Assembly: GCF_022376445.1 (NCBI RefSeq)
Contig: NW_025954966.1
Span: forward strand, 682,001 to 746,000
Direction: 5' to 3'
Origin: Fomitopsis serialis
Taxonomy: Eukaryota; Basidiomycota; Agaricomycetes; Polyporales; Fomitopsidaceae
DNA length: 64,000 bases
In this document: positions 12,519 to 23,821 of the stretch, one piece after another
Position numbering within the stretch: the first letter of the stretch is position 1
Layout of the letters: every line of letters starts with the position of its first letter
The notes under the pieces: model-generated
The model's database searches: none
Seen by the model: the letters and a program-made list of their open reading frames with translations, nothing else
Told to the model about the DNA's origin: nothing
Made by a program: the position numbers and the translations under genes

Positions 12519-12763
12519 TCATCCGCAATTGAGCTTGTTGCTAGTAGTCATGGTCTGTGTGTGTTACAATGTTACTCAGCATGAGTGGTCTTGACAGTGT
12601 GCAGATGTATGATATCCTGAGGTTGTGCAGTCAAATTGATGTTGTTTTGTATCTGTGTTGTTGTTTGGCACATAAGATTGGCTTGCAGTGGTGAATGCTA
12701 CTCAGGGAATTTGTACAGTAACCAGTGATGGTGAGTGCAATCTACTGCCAGTGTTTCTCAAGG
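11552..12763. other. CpG-depleted block covering the 3' third of the GMC gene
   Basis: By direct count only four CpG dinucleotides occur (near 11874, 12102, 12306, 12524), whereas the preceding 92 bases alone contain about seven. The left edge falls just after an intron donor in the GMC gene. The right edge lies about 245 bp past its stop codon. TG and CA dinucleotides are abundant. The protein remains readable across the block. Confidence 0.85.
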
Positions 12764-13530
12764 CGGACTCTGTGTAATGTCATGGCTCAGTGTCATCGCC
12801 GCCCCAAGTCTCCACTTGCACGTGCTCTGTCAAGCTTACGAAGATTGCTTATGAAACGTAACCATTGATTCTGTCCCGTTGAATTTATGCTGTGCACAGA
12901 TATTCGCTGGTACACAGTGTACGGTACAGGTTGAACATCGAGAAGACCATTTACTACTACATGCCGGAAGCTTAGTAGTCACTTCTTGACTCGTAGTTAT
13001 CCATCTGTGACCTCTCAGATTCCCAATACTAACGACTCATATTAGTATCTACGCATATCTAACCTGCGACTCGGCGGGGCATACCCTCAGCTTTCGCAGA
13101 ATCAACGTCAGTAGTAAGTAAAACACGTCTACCCTCTCTCGAGGCATCAAGTCTGATACTCGCACTTGACATGATCGCTCGCGCACGTCTCGTGTTGCAC
13201 CCCGCTCAGGTGCTCTCGACGACTCAAAGGTTCCTTCCATCGACCTCCATCTTACGCACTCCTAACGCTCCGTCTTTCGCACATGATCCTGATTCCTTAA
13301 TAAACCGTGCATTGTCTGGGTCGGCTCACAAGATCGGCCCACATCGTAGCGGATGATTGAGGATATACTTCACGCGACGGTCCTTCAGTGGGAAGTCGTT
13401 CGCGTCGTGGACAATCGACAATTGAGTCGGCGAGAGCGAGGGTTCTCACTTCCAATTGGATGGGCCGGTCAGAACCACGGCACGGAGCAACACGCTTGAT
13501 GTCGGGGACAACTTCGGGTTCGCATGGCTT
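12764..13530. other. Intergenic, nothing recognised
   Basis: CpG frequency returns to the local norm. Only short, featureless open frames are present between the GMC gene and the dead transporter copy. Confidence 0.4.
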
Positions 13531-13534
13531 GCGC

Positions 13535-14420
13535 GGCCGAGTCAGTAGAATGGACCCTATGATAGCAGAGCCTGCCAGCCCAGTCACCTATTACATGAGC
13601 TCGTCAGCATGTACATGGCGCTGTCAGAGCGGGGGAGGCGGAGACTGACCGCTGCAAAGACTATTCTCTTCCACCACACGTAGTCACTAGTCATGCCCGA
13701 TCAAAGTTCCTCCGCTAGATGCCCCGATAATAAGATGCGAGCGGGACGAACGGTCTTACCTTCGGCGCTGATCAATGTCACAGACGGGGGAAGAGGGATA
13801 CGGCTGGTGCGGATGGTCAGTTGACGTACCCACTAGAGAAACGGTGAGCGTATCACCGGTTCCCAAAAAACAAGCCGTAGTTACAATGCCCAGGTGTCAA
13901 CGTTTCAACATTCATCATCCGGTGGGACACACGCACAACATTGTTAAGAGTACCAGTCCATATGACGTCGAGCATCCGAGAAGCGCGAGGTGCAATCCAG
14001 AGTGCGTTCGAAACATACAAGATGGCGAGGCTGTAGAACGAGAGCTGCTGGTCCACGTTCTTGCGCTCCTCGAAAGCTGGGCGTAGGACATGGGGAATCA
14101 GAGCCCGAGGTTAGTCAGGAAGCCCTGAACGAGGATACACGTGTAATTGCGGTCCAAACAGGGGGATTGTCGGCCTGGTCTGGCTCTGCGGGCTCAGCAT
14201 GTGCGGCAAGCTCCCTTTCATTCGCTTCCTCGCTCACGGCGCCGACGCGGTCGGTCGGCTACTCTTGAACATATTGGGTAGTTGCGTCCTCCCTAACTCG
14301 ATAAAAATCGGAGAAAAGATGATTAGCTAACAGCAGACCGAGGCATATGTATGCAGTCACGCAAATGAACCGTCAGCCGAATTCTAGAGACTCGTCGAAA
14401 TGGTAGTGCAAAGAGGCGGG
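13535..14420 (-). pseudogene. Dead copy of the MFS (monocarboxylate permease-like) transporter
   Basis: The minus strand aligns with the intact transporter at 51560-52655. In order there are remnants of the CVTAY(I)CLGLLL helix, CILVQGFLTNLGL followed by a stop, FPMSYAQL, NVDQQLSFYSLAIL, LLGCSTSYGLVLLTM in a shifted frame, and VTGLAGSAIIGSILLTRPRK with its preceding intron. About 110 bp coding for the segment after SNAL (the GRILPNWLGDRWG region of the intact copy) are missing. Several stops and frameshifts follow. The N-terminal half is not detectable upstream of 14420. Retained introns show a DNA duplication. It sits head-to-head with reductase 1, whereas the intact transporter sits tail-to-tail with reductase 2. 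Confidence 0.85.
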
Positions 14421-15267
14421 CAACGTACTCTCGACGAGCCTGATGTCCACGGTCCGCCCTCTACGTCTGCGTTGTTGATAGCACCAAATCCGGTGAGTCC
14501 TGAGTCCTTCCCCGGCACACCGGACGTAAGCGGACGTATTCCAACGCTCAGGCGCTCGAGTCTATGCTGCAACGTGTCAAGGAGCAGGAGATGAGCCAGA
14601 TGCGAGCGGTCAGCGCTATTTTCAACTACTCACCTGCCGCGATCAGCGTAAGTATAAGGTTATGTTCTTACGGCGTACCGTGACGCCACCTTCAAAAGTT
14701 CAAGCAAGCGGGCGGTGATAGATGGCATCGGCGATCTGGGGGCCTTGAACCTACAGTCAATTCGTGGCGTTCAGATGTTTGCGTGCGCCATGCGGATGTC
14801 ACTGCAAGACGTGACTATAAGAAGCAAACTTCTGTCAATAGGAGGAGAAGGTTGGGAGGAGTTCCATTTAGTCACGCGCCGAGGACACGGTAGCGCCCAG
14901 CGACTTCTTGACATGAAGTTACAACGTAGCTCGGAGGAGGGAGGTAGGCCCATCCAGTCATGTGGATATGGTACTTCCCGCCAGCTTCTTGACGATGAAC
15001 AACAATAGAGTTCCCCAGGCCTCACTCGGAGGAGGAGGTTATACTTACAGACAACTGATTCTCGCTAATTTCATTACTTACTATATCGGGATAGCCCGAT
15101 CGTCTCTTCTTACCGCTGTCTAACTCTAAGGCAACTCTAAGGTTCATAACTGTGACCAAAACACAGCGGGGATGACTGCAGGTTTTCGGGTACCAAAGAG
15201 CCGACACGATGTACTCTGGATACACTCTGAAGTCCACTAGCTGAGAGTGTTCTGCTCACCGTTATCT
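14421..15267. other. Interval upstream of reductase 1; one exon-like segment
   Basis: A plus-strand segment at about 14531-14651 is bounded by an AG and a GTAAGT and reads QALESMLQRVKEQEMSQMR in one frame. It has coding character, but I cannot join it to neighbouring exons or name it. The rest should hold the reductase 1 promoter. Confidence 0.3.
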
Positions 15268-18200
15268 ATGGTGTCTCGCCGATTCATCCCTCCGCCTCCG
15301 TGCACGCAGGCCCTGTCCAGCACCACATTCCGACCTCCGCCTTTGGATGGATCGTTGACCCTCGCTGAGATGTTCGACTGGCACTTAGACCATAACCAAA
15401 ACCACCGTCTCTTTGTATTTCCACTGAACGATGGCACCATCAGAGCGATCTACTGGCCTGAGGCAGTCAAAGCCGTGTACACGGGTGCCAGCATCATCCA
15501 AGCACGTATAGCCGACACTGCTGTGGCCGACGGGGCACCAATTGTTGTAGCCATATTGGCTCTATCTGGTTCGTTCTGCGGCCTCAGTATACCCTGGTGC
15601 TATCGCTGAGAGCTCCCATTAGACGCGATCCCGCATTTTACCATGATGATGAGCATCATGCGGGCGAACTACGCCGTATTCCCAATCTCTCCCCGCAATT
15701 CGCCAATGGCCGTTGCACACCTAATCGATAAGGTTGGGGTCTGTCATGTCCTCGTCGGACGAGAGCCAGCTATGCAGGACCTCGCCAACGAAGCGTTGGG
15801 TATCCTTATAACACGGTACGGAGCAGAGAAGCTACCGACGTTCTCACCGATGCCGCTCTTCGAGGAGCTATTTCTCTCCACGGAAGCCGGCTGCTCCGAG
15901 AGCCTCCCTGTGCCTCCGCTGTACGTCTACAAAGGTCCAGATACTGTTGTCATGGTTCTACATTCTTCAGGTATACTCTTCGTTTTGATGGTATGAAATG
16001 CCTCACACGCTCTGACAGGCTCTATCTCATTTCCGAAACCGATATATCGAACCAACCATTGCCTGTGTCAACTATGTCTCATTCCTTGGTTCGGGGAACG
16101 CGATCTGACTGGTCAGGTGTTTTCTCTGCATACGATGCCAATGTACCACGCAATGGGTGTCCAGCAGCTCTGTACGACGGTGTGCTTGACCAGAGTCTCT
16201 TTCGCAAGGCCCCGCAGACTGAACTTGCTGCTAGGCATCCTCAGGAATGGTGGTCAGCTCGTTCGAGCCGCAGTTGCTGGCACCTATCCCAACACCCGAT
16301 GCCCTGTTCGTCGCTGCCAAAGCGACGGAAACCGACATTCTATTTTGCGTGCCATCCTTTGTCGAGGTGAGTAATTGACTGCTTGGCTCAGTGTCGAGCC
16401 GTATCAGTAACGCACATACTAGGCCTGGTCTCGGAACCCAGAATATGTACGCTGGCTCGCGACTCGTGGTGGTGTGGTGCGTGCGAATCCTATTCACCGC
16501 AAACTATCTCTCAGGTCCAACGCAGCTCTTCGGCGGTGGTCCCTTGAATAAGGAGGCGGGCGACTACATGACGTCGCAGGGTATCTCGATTTTCAATTTG
16601 TACGGCTCGTGAGTGCGTGTTATCTTCATCCCTTGGTTCATCATTGACGGTTTCGATTGTGAATCGTCAGGACGGAGAGTGGTACTGCCAGTCAAATGTT
16701 GCCAGGTACGAGAGAGTGTACATACGAAGACATACCCACTAATGCACTTTCGGAAAGCTGAGGTCGGCTACGACTGGGATTACTTCAAGTTCTCTGGACG
16801 TGTTACGCCGCACATGATTCCGTACGGAAACAAAGCATATGAGCTTGTTATGATGGTAATATGCTTGTTATTTGGTTGCGTTCATTCATTGATCAACGTG
16901 TTTACAGGAGAACGAATATTGTCGTCCAAGTGTGATCAACACAAAAGTGAATGGCGCGGATGCATATGCGACATCTGATCTGTTGGTCCCGCACCCAACG
17001 AAGCATGGGTATTGGAAGGTGTACGGCAGGACCGACGATCAGATCATACACAGTACCGGGGAGAAGGTTGGTGCAAGCTCACTATGATAGTGATCGCCCT
17101 TCTGAATATAATTCAGACAAACCCGGTACCACTGGGTACGTGATGGGACCCGACGAGTGAGACGACTAACTTGAACTCAGCGGCTTTCTCCAGAGAACAT
17201 GCTCAATCAAAATCCACATGTTCTGGCGTCTGTGATGTTCGGACGTGGTCGGTTCCAGGCCGGGGTTCTTGTCGACCCCAGACCTGAGTACAGGTTCGAT
17301 CCGGCTAACGAAACCAGGCTTGCAGAGTTCAGAAATATGATCTGGTCAGTCGCTCTGACTTTGTCTTCGATGTCGAGAACCAATGACGGATCGCAAATTC
17401 ATAGGCCGGCCGTGGCACGGATGAATGCATGTGCGCCTCAGCATTCCAGGCTATTCAAAGAGGCCAGTATGACACGATTAAGCGTTGATTCAGTCTGTGA
17501 TATGCTAAGACACTGTTCAGATGATCATTGTCGCAAAGCCGGGAAAACCTTTCACGTATACAGCGAAGAGCACTGCACGCCGTCGGGCCATCATCGATGA
17601 CTATGCCGATGACATCGATACCCTCTACGACAACCTCGAGAAAACGACCCAATCTGGTATCCCGCCTCCGTCACACTGGGATGTACTCACCACGCTCGAA
17701 TTCGTCCGTGCAGTCGTCAATGAGGTTCTGGTGCACAATGTCGAAGATAACGACGATATATTTCAATACGGCTGCGACAGGTGTGCCCGCACATAATTTT
17801 TTGAATGCCGTCTTGATCTCATGAGCCGAGTACTAGTCTCCAAGCCACACATATCAGGAATGTGTTGTTGCGCGCCTTGCGTGACTCTGAGCTGCCTGAC
17901 ACGCGCACGAGCATTGGCAACCTCGTATACGACCATCCCACTATTTCACGTCTCGCCTCGTTCCTCCTTGGACTGGCGACCGGCTCCACGGGCACGCCCA
18001 GATCGCTAGATGAACGAGTTGACAAAATGGTCGCGATGGCTACAAAGTATTGCCAGGGGATCCCAGGTCATGGACCCACAGCGTCAGCAACACGCCTCGA
18101 GAACGTCATCCTAGTGACAGGTACCACTGGCAGCCTTGGGAGCTTCCTGCTCTCTCGCCTCGTCGACGATCCGTCTGTTGTACGTATCTACGCGTTGAAC

Positions 18201-19443
18201 CGTCCTTCCAGAGACGGAGAAGAGCTGCTATCGCGACAGAAGGCCGCTCTGTCGTCTCGCGGGCTTGTAATCGCCATACTCGAGAGTACAAAGGTTTTAC
18301 TTTTGGAGGCCGATGTCTCAGTGGTCGGTTTCGCGCTCCCGGAACAGGTATATTCAGAGGTACGCCCACAGTCGAAGTCTTGTTGCATCCGCTTATGCGC
18401 TATGCTACAGATGCAAATTTCTGTAACACATGTGATTCACAACGGTAAGCATTCACTCAAACGTCGGTCGTTCGCATTCTCAGCATGTCTGGTCGCAGCT
18501 TGGCGGGTAGACTTCAATCTGTCTCTTGAGTCGTTTGAGCCGAATGTCAAGAGTGTGCGCAACCTAGTTGACTTCGCATTATCATCCCCACGTCCTACTC
18601 CGCCGCGCATGCTATTCACCAGTTCCATGGGTATCTTCCAGAGTAAATTGTTCTACCGCGGGTTGACAACCAAGCTCACAACGACGCAGATATCGAAACC
18701 GGCCAACTCGCAGAACACGTCGTAAAGCCCGACGTCGCTGTTGGGTCGGGCTATTCGGAATCAAAATGGGTAGCTGAACGAATCCTCTTGGAAGCGGCAC
18801 GGAAGACGACTCTTGAAGTTCTCGTCGTGCGCGTTGGTCAGATATGCGGAGGAGGGCCTGACGGGGCGTGGAATGCCCACGAATGGTTTCCTGCCATGGT
18901 GCAGAGTGCCACGAAACTGGGCTGCTTCCCGGATGACCTCATGGTGCGTAATGTCTACTACTGTCGTCCGTACGTGTTGCTCATAGTGCACAGACAGTGT
19001 CGTGGGTGCCGTTGGATACCGCAGCCACTGCGATGGCAGGGCTCATTTTAGCCCCGTACAAGGAAGACATCGTACATTTGGTTCATCCCCGTCCTGTCTC
19101 TTGGATGTCACTCGCGACCATCATCGCGAACGAGTTGGATGTTTCCCTCGTCCCCTTCGACCAATGGCTCTCCAAGCTCGAAGCACTACACTCATCCCAT
19201 GCTCCTCGCCCAGGTCAGGCGCGAGCCGAGGCCGAGTCACTGCGGAGTGTGCGTGCCTTGCGCTTGCTCCCCTGGTTCAAGGTACTTTCGACTTCGCGAG
19301 ACAAATCGGAGGCATCGGGTTGCCCGGCTCCCTCTGCATCCCGTGCTACGGAAATGTCCCCTATCCTGGCAGCTGCAGCTCCACTGACTGGCGCAGATGT
19401 GAAACGGTGGCTAGCATTCTGGCGCTCGGCGGGGTCGCTGTGA
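15268..19443 (+). CDS. Adenylate-forming reductase 1 (NRPS-like carboxylic acid reductase, A-T-R)
   Basis: A multi-exon gene of roughly 1,000-1,100 codons. The adenylation domain starts with MVSRRF and runs through FRPPPLDGSLTLAEMFDWH, MRANYAVFPISPRNSP and the AMP-binding core LHSSG|SISFPKPI (split by an intron near 15970). It then carries LFGGGPLNKEAGDYMTSQG, the A5 motif YGSTE (16608-16685, across an intron) and YWKVYGRTDDQI. The thiolation domain has YGCDSLQATHIRN, with the phosphopantetheine Ser codon made across an intron at about 17780-17840. The reductase domain has TGTTGSLGSFLL (NADPH loop, about 18118-18153) and the catalytic SGYSESKW at about 18757-18780. It ends WLAFWRSAGSL. The family activates a carboxylic acid with ATP, loads it on the carrier domain and releases an aldehyde with NADPH. 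All core motifs are present. It is a close paralogue of the gene at 53148-57337, but its A5-flanking pocket residues differ. Confidence 0.88.
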
Positions 19444-19789
19444 ATCGAACTTATCAGAGGACCGTCAGGTACTTTGTTCGCATTCCTGGGACTGCGCCGA
19501 CTTCGTTTGATGTGCTAAGTACCACTGCAGACGGATGACGTCCAGTCAAGGAGCGCTTTCATTGTACTTCCGCTGCTGATACCTGAACATACATCCGTGG
19601 TGCAGCTTGGTGCGCCAGTGCGTCAGCAATATACGAAAACATAGCCCAAGCCCAGAGAAGTATAAGGAATCGAATCGAACATACCCCGTCTCTGATCACG
19701 AGCATCATGTCATGTACTGCCTACATCCTCCGTATTCTTGTTTGTCATTTCCTCCCCTACGTCCAGATTTTTGGCTCGATGCGCTTCCT
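19444..19789. other. Downstream region of reductase 1, nothing recognised
   Basis: No domain or exon chain was seen. It presumably contains the 3' end of the reductase transcript. Confidence 0.4.
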
Positions 19790-20290
19790 CCCCGTCATCC
19801 GCGAAGTGACACGGAACGAAGCTGTGGCAGTTATCCCACCTGCCGTCGCAGCTATCAGCCACCCCAGCACAGTCATGGAACAAGAGGGGAAGACTCATGC
19901 AAGGAAAGAACGCGTTCAGCGTCACCACGATGCGTCTGCGAGAGCTCCTCGCTACTGGAGTTAAAAACCCTCTAACCGTACGCCAGCCAGAGAGAAGACA
20001 GCGAAGTTCTGTGGCGCCGTAGTTAATGGTGTGGAGCGCGGATACGGGGCGGGAGACGACTCATCGCGCTGTGTGAGCTACATACTCAGTCGCGAGCGGG
20101 TTGCTGTTTAGGCGGACGAACGCCTCTTCGTGGAGGACGTGACCGTGGCGCCAGTGAACTGTGTCCGTCTGGTGTCATAAGACGTACGTCGCCCAGCGTG
20201 AGCGGTCGCAGACAGGGATCCAGGCGAAGTTGTCGTCCCGGACGGGGGACCGGTCGTCCTTGACAAGCGTCGGGAAGCCGCTGGGTCAAC
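19790..20290 (-). repeat. Dispersed degenerate repeat R2, copy b
   Basis: The minus strand matches 21860-22360 over several hundred bases. The series is a DNFAWIPVCDRS-coding block, a GHVLHEEA-coding block, an ACTACGGCGNCACAGAACTTCGC word and the CTGGCGTACGG word. Stops interrupt every frame. The two copies face opposite ways about 1.6 kb apart, so they form a loose inverted repeat. It is an old gene family in decay; identity unknown. Confidence 0.55.
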
Positions 20291-21224
20291 ATGTACATGA
20301 CACGCACGAAGGCCTCTAGCATAAGTAGATAAGAGTTCTGTTCACTGTGACTGCTCATCGGCTCTTCCTGGTTGTGCAGCCCAGACGTAGACACAACTCA
20401 CCGCATGTTAGTTTCCTCTACTTCCTTCAGTGATCTCCTAATGGGCCGTAGCCTCCCCTCATAGGTCGTCGAGGTGTTGGGATGGCATATCATCGTCTTC
20501 CGTCCAAGTGCTGCAGTACAAGCGGGCGCACAACCCTTCCCTGGCGCTGGCAAGCTTCTTCGCGCATTCCTGCCTTGCTACCTCCTCCATCTATTCAAGT
20601 TTGACGCGTGAGTCCAGAGATACAGTAATGTTACAAGCGCATAAAACAAGTGTTGTGTGAGCTGGTGAGGATATGGAGTGGCAAGCGCACGACACGATGT
20701 GGCGCGAGCGCGTCGGGACTACTATCGGGCAAAATTACCGATAGAGGCCTCCCTTCCTCCTCCTTCTTAACCGTGATCATTTACCTGCCCGCTACAAACA
20801 TGCACTGATCACTACTTTCCTGTCAGTCTCCCGTTATTCGTTATGGAGAATGTAGGCTTGGACTATTTTCCCTCGGCCCGTCATTGGCAACTTAGAAAAT
20901 CCCAGCGGTCACGACAATCTCACTGGTTGCTTCACACCTTTCGATGCTCGTCATTCCAACCGGACTCGCATGCCTTCTAATCTCAATGCTGCGTTGTGAA
21001 CAGCCGTCCTCGCCATGCCCTTCTGTCCAAACGCCATCGTCAAACATGTATCTACGTCACAGTCGCGTGGCGCTACCATCTGAAGCTCGCGTACGAACGG
21101 ACGAGTGGTTATGGAGTAGAGGATGTGCGGGATACACAGTAAGTCGCCGGATGCTTATGCTTCCGTAGTAGGCTGAACTCTATCGCTTCACCAGAAGCAG
21201 AGCACCGTAGTCAGTGTCGTCGGT
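20291..21224. other. Gene-poor stretch, nothing recognised
   Basis: Spacer between the inverted R2 copies. A 74-codon frame at 20944-21168 (plus) has no recognisable features. Confidence 0.4.
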
Positions 21225-21345
21225 CATGATCCCGACGACAACTGGGCTAGACGAGAGGTATGGCGAAGGTCTGCTGTCCCTGACTTCGGACTGAATTTCT
21301 TCACAGACGTCCGATTCAGCAGAACGGCAATCCGTAAGTCTTTGT
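21225..21345 (+). repeat. Dispersed degenerate repeat R1, copy b
   Basis: About 100 bp matching 22740-22845, including GAGAGGTATGG, TCTGCTGTC and CAGAAC words in the same order. It is shorter than the other two copies and has no intact frame. Confidence 0.45.
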
Positions 21346-21859
21346 CGCATCACTGGCCCTGGTATCAAGCGGAGCACACCAGCAGGTGAAAGGAGGAAGC
21401 TCAGAGGAGATCAAAGACGTGCAAATGTATGTTTGATGCCCTTCGTCTCCCACCTTTGACCGACTTTCTTTCGTAGCTAAGTTATTGGGGGTGACTCCTA
21501 AAGCCGAGGGCATCTGGTTCCACCTACTACTATCGCCGCGCTGCCCCCATCCATCGAGCGAGGCTTCGCACTCGATGCGATGCTTGACACTGCTCTCGCA
21601 TCGACGGACTTTGGACAACTTCGCTAGTGGATCTTAAGCCACGTCCGGCAAACATCATCTGTGGCTGCCCGGAAGAAACCGCACGTTCTTTGCAGCAAAA
21701 CAGATAGGCCCTTAAACGACATCTCTCGCACACCCACGCACCCAATCATATCTGCAAGGTCCAACACGCGAAGCCATCGCGGAAGTCGACCGCCAACGTC
21801 ACACTACTTGGCTGCATCGCGGCGAACAGGATCGACGCCACACATACTCGACGTGAATG

Positions 21860-22360
21860 GTGCCCTTCACAGAGGCTTCTCCCCGCCTGGACGACGACTT
21901 CGCCTAGATCCTTGTCTGCGACCGCTCGGGCTGGGCGACGGGCGACTTCTTCTGACACCAGACGGGCACAAATCACTGGCACCACGGCCACGAACTCCAC
22001 GAAGAGGCGATCATCCACCTGAACAACAATTAGCCGTCTGCGCGACTCAGTGCCTCACCCACAGCGACGCGTCGTCTCACGCTCCGTGTTCGCCCACTTC
22101 ACACTATCAACTACGGCGACACAGAACTTCGCTGGCTTTGCCTCTTGCTGGCGTACGGCTAGAGAGTCTTTGACTCTACGAGCGAGGACCCCGTCCAGCT
22201 CATGGACGATGCGATGGACATATGTCTTCGGAGATGGGTCGTGGCGACGTGAACGCGTTCTTTCCTTCCACGAGCCCGAGTTTTCTCCTCTCGTTCCATG
22301 GCCTTCAATCGACGCACGGCACATCCTGAGCGCAGGCGGCGCGGACGTCGTAGGTCGTGT
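21860..22360 (+). repeat. Dispersed degenerate repeat R2, copy c
   Basis: This is the plus-strand partner of the copy at 19790-20290. It codes, with stops, for DDDFAWILVCDRSGWATG, WHHGHELHEEA and a RVFDSTSEDP block. An R1 copy follows about 290 bp downstream, and copy a in the left arm also has an R1 element nearby, so R1 and R2 may be parts of one larger decayed unit. Confidence 0.5.
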
Positions 22361-22644
22361 CCTTGGTCCTCTGTGCATGTACTGAGTAGCATCGAGTGCT
22401 TTCTCGCTCTATCGTGACGGAGGAGCAACGAGTCGCTCATACCGAGACAGACGCTTGCGTGCTGCCTCCTAACACCAACGCCCATCGACTGCGCGCCTCA
22501 CGACTTCACGCGGTTGCCTGGGGATGGCATCCGCTAGGCCCCTCAGCCCACGGTACAGCGAACGAGTAATCGTCGAGTAGGAGCGGAGCGACGGGTGAGC
22601 TACACTATTCTCAGGCAAGCGATTATGATCTCAGACTAATAGAC

Positions 22645-22860
22645 TCTGTTGCATGTCACTAGAAACACAGAGGGCGTCGGCTTGTGTCTGAGTCGTCGTT
22701 CTGAGTTCAGCCTATTTCGTCGCCATACATTTCATGACAGCAACCAGACTGGAGGAGAGGTATGGTGTAGATCTGCTGTCGTTGACTTCGAGCTGAGTTT
22801 TCTAATCAACGTTCGATTTGCCAGAACATCAACGGCAGCCCATACCTTATCAGTGTCGCA
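22645..22860 (+). repeat. Dispersed degenerate repeat R1, copy c
   Basis: This is the longest R1 copy. It shares a CATGTCAC(C/T)AG(A/G)AACAC start and a GAGAGGTATGGTGTA core with 3250-3445. A short open frame crosses it, but its reading is not conserved in the other copies. Confidence 0.45.
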
Positions 22861-23821
22861 TATTTGACCCTAATAGGTCTCAGCACGCCGCCGATCCGTC
22901 ACGTCTTGTACGTTACGTACATCTCAGTTGCGATGATCAGACTGAGCGTCCTTTTGCCCGGGCTGGCCGAGTGATAGTGCCCACAAAGATGTCTGTGACT
23001 TGCCATTCCCTGGCAGATGCAGTCTCGCGAGATGGTGCCGGTGTACTCAGCACAGTCGTCATCACGTTCAAGTTGGCTCGAGTAAGTACTTTGCTAGGCA
23101 TGGTGTCAATGTGGGTTGGCTGAGGATGAGGCGGAGGCTGAGGAGGAGGCCGATGGATCCGGAAGATTGTGTGAATCATCTGCTTAGCGGCGACCACGTC
23201 CAGATACGTGTCTCAAGTTCCTTTTCTGCAGTAAGTTAACCTAACATCATGACGGCTGGCTTCTGTGGCATTAGGTCGCCGTGATCCAGTCTCGCGACAG
23301 TGAGTGTGCCAGTTCTCGATGAGTCCACGCGCTGCCTGTGCGGTTTCGGGGGAGTGATTTCAGCGTGTTACTGATCCTGGTCATTCGAGCGTTCGGCGTG
23401 GCATAAGTAGATCGCACCGCTCTCGATCCCTTCACAGCCATGCTCTGTGTACACATATGCTTCATGGACGGGATTTTGGGATGCGGCCTTGCGGTGGCGA
23501 AGCTACGTCGGCAGCTGTTCAACGTTCATAGTCGGCCTCACATCTTTGGAGGCCATCATTTGACATCTAAGATGGACGACTGCGTGAGAACGACTCTTCC
23601 CCCCATGAACTGTATTTGTCCACCCATATACAGCTGAAATGCAGTGAGTGCTCGGCATATAAGAAGCTCCTCATCCGCCTCCGGTGTCCGTACCGAAGTT
23701 CTTATTGCACAGGTTACTTGTAGGATCCCGTCGCGAGCTTGCACACCTCTGGGATACACTACTACGCTTCATCCTTCCGTGTTCTCATTACTCAAAGCGC
23801 GCCTCCTCTCTCAAAAAGGTT
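22861..23821. other. Upstream region of the aldo-keto reductase
   Basis: Short open frames only, none with a recognisable domain. The segment before 23822 should hold the promoter of the aldo-keto reductase gene. Confidence 0.4.

Noticed and set aside
13535..14420. A second functional MFS transporter
   Set aside because: It has stops, frameshifts, a missing internal segment and no N-terminal half.
15268..19443. Non-ribosomal peptide synthetase
   Set aside because: There is only one adenylation and one carrier domain, no condensation domain, and a reductase terminus. It is an NRPS-like acid reductase that makes no peptide bond.
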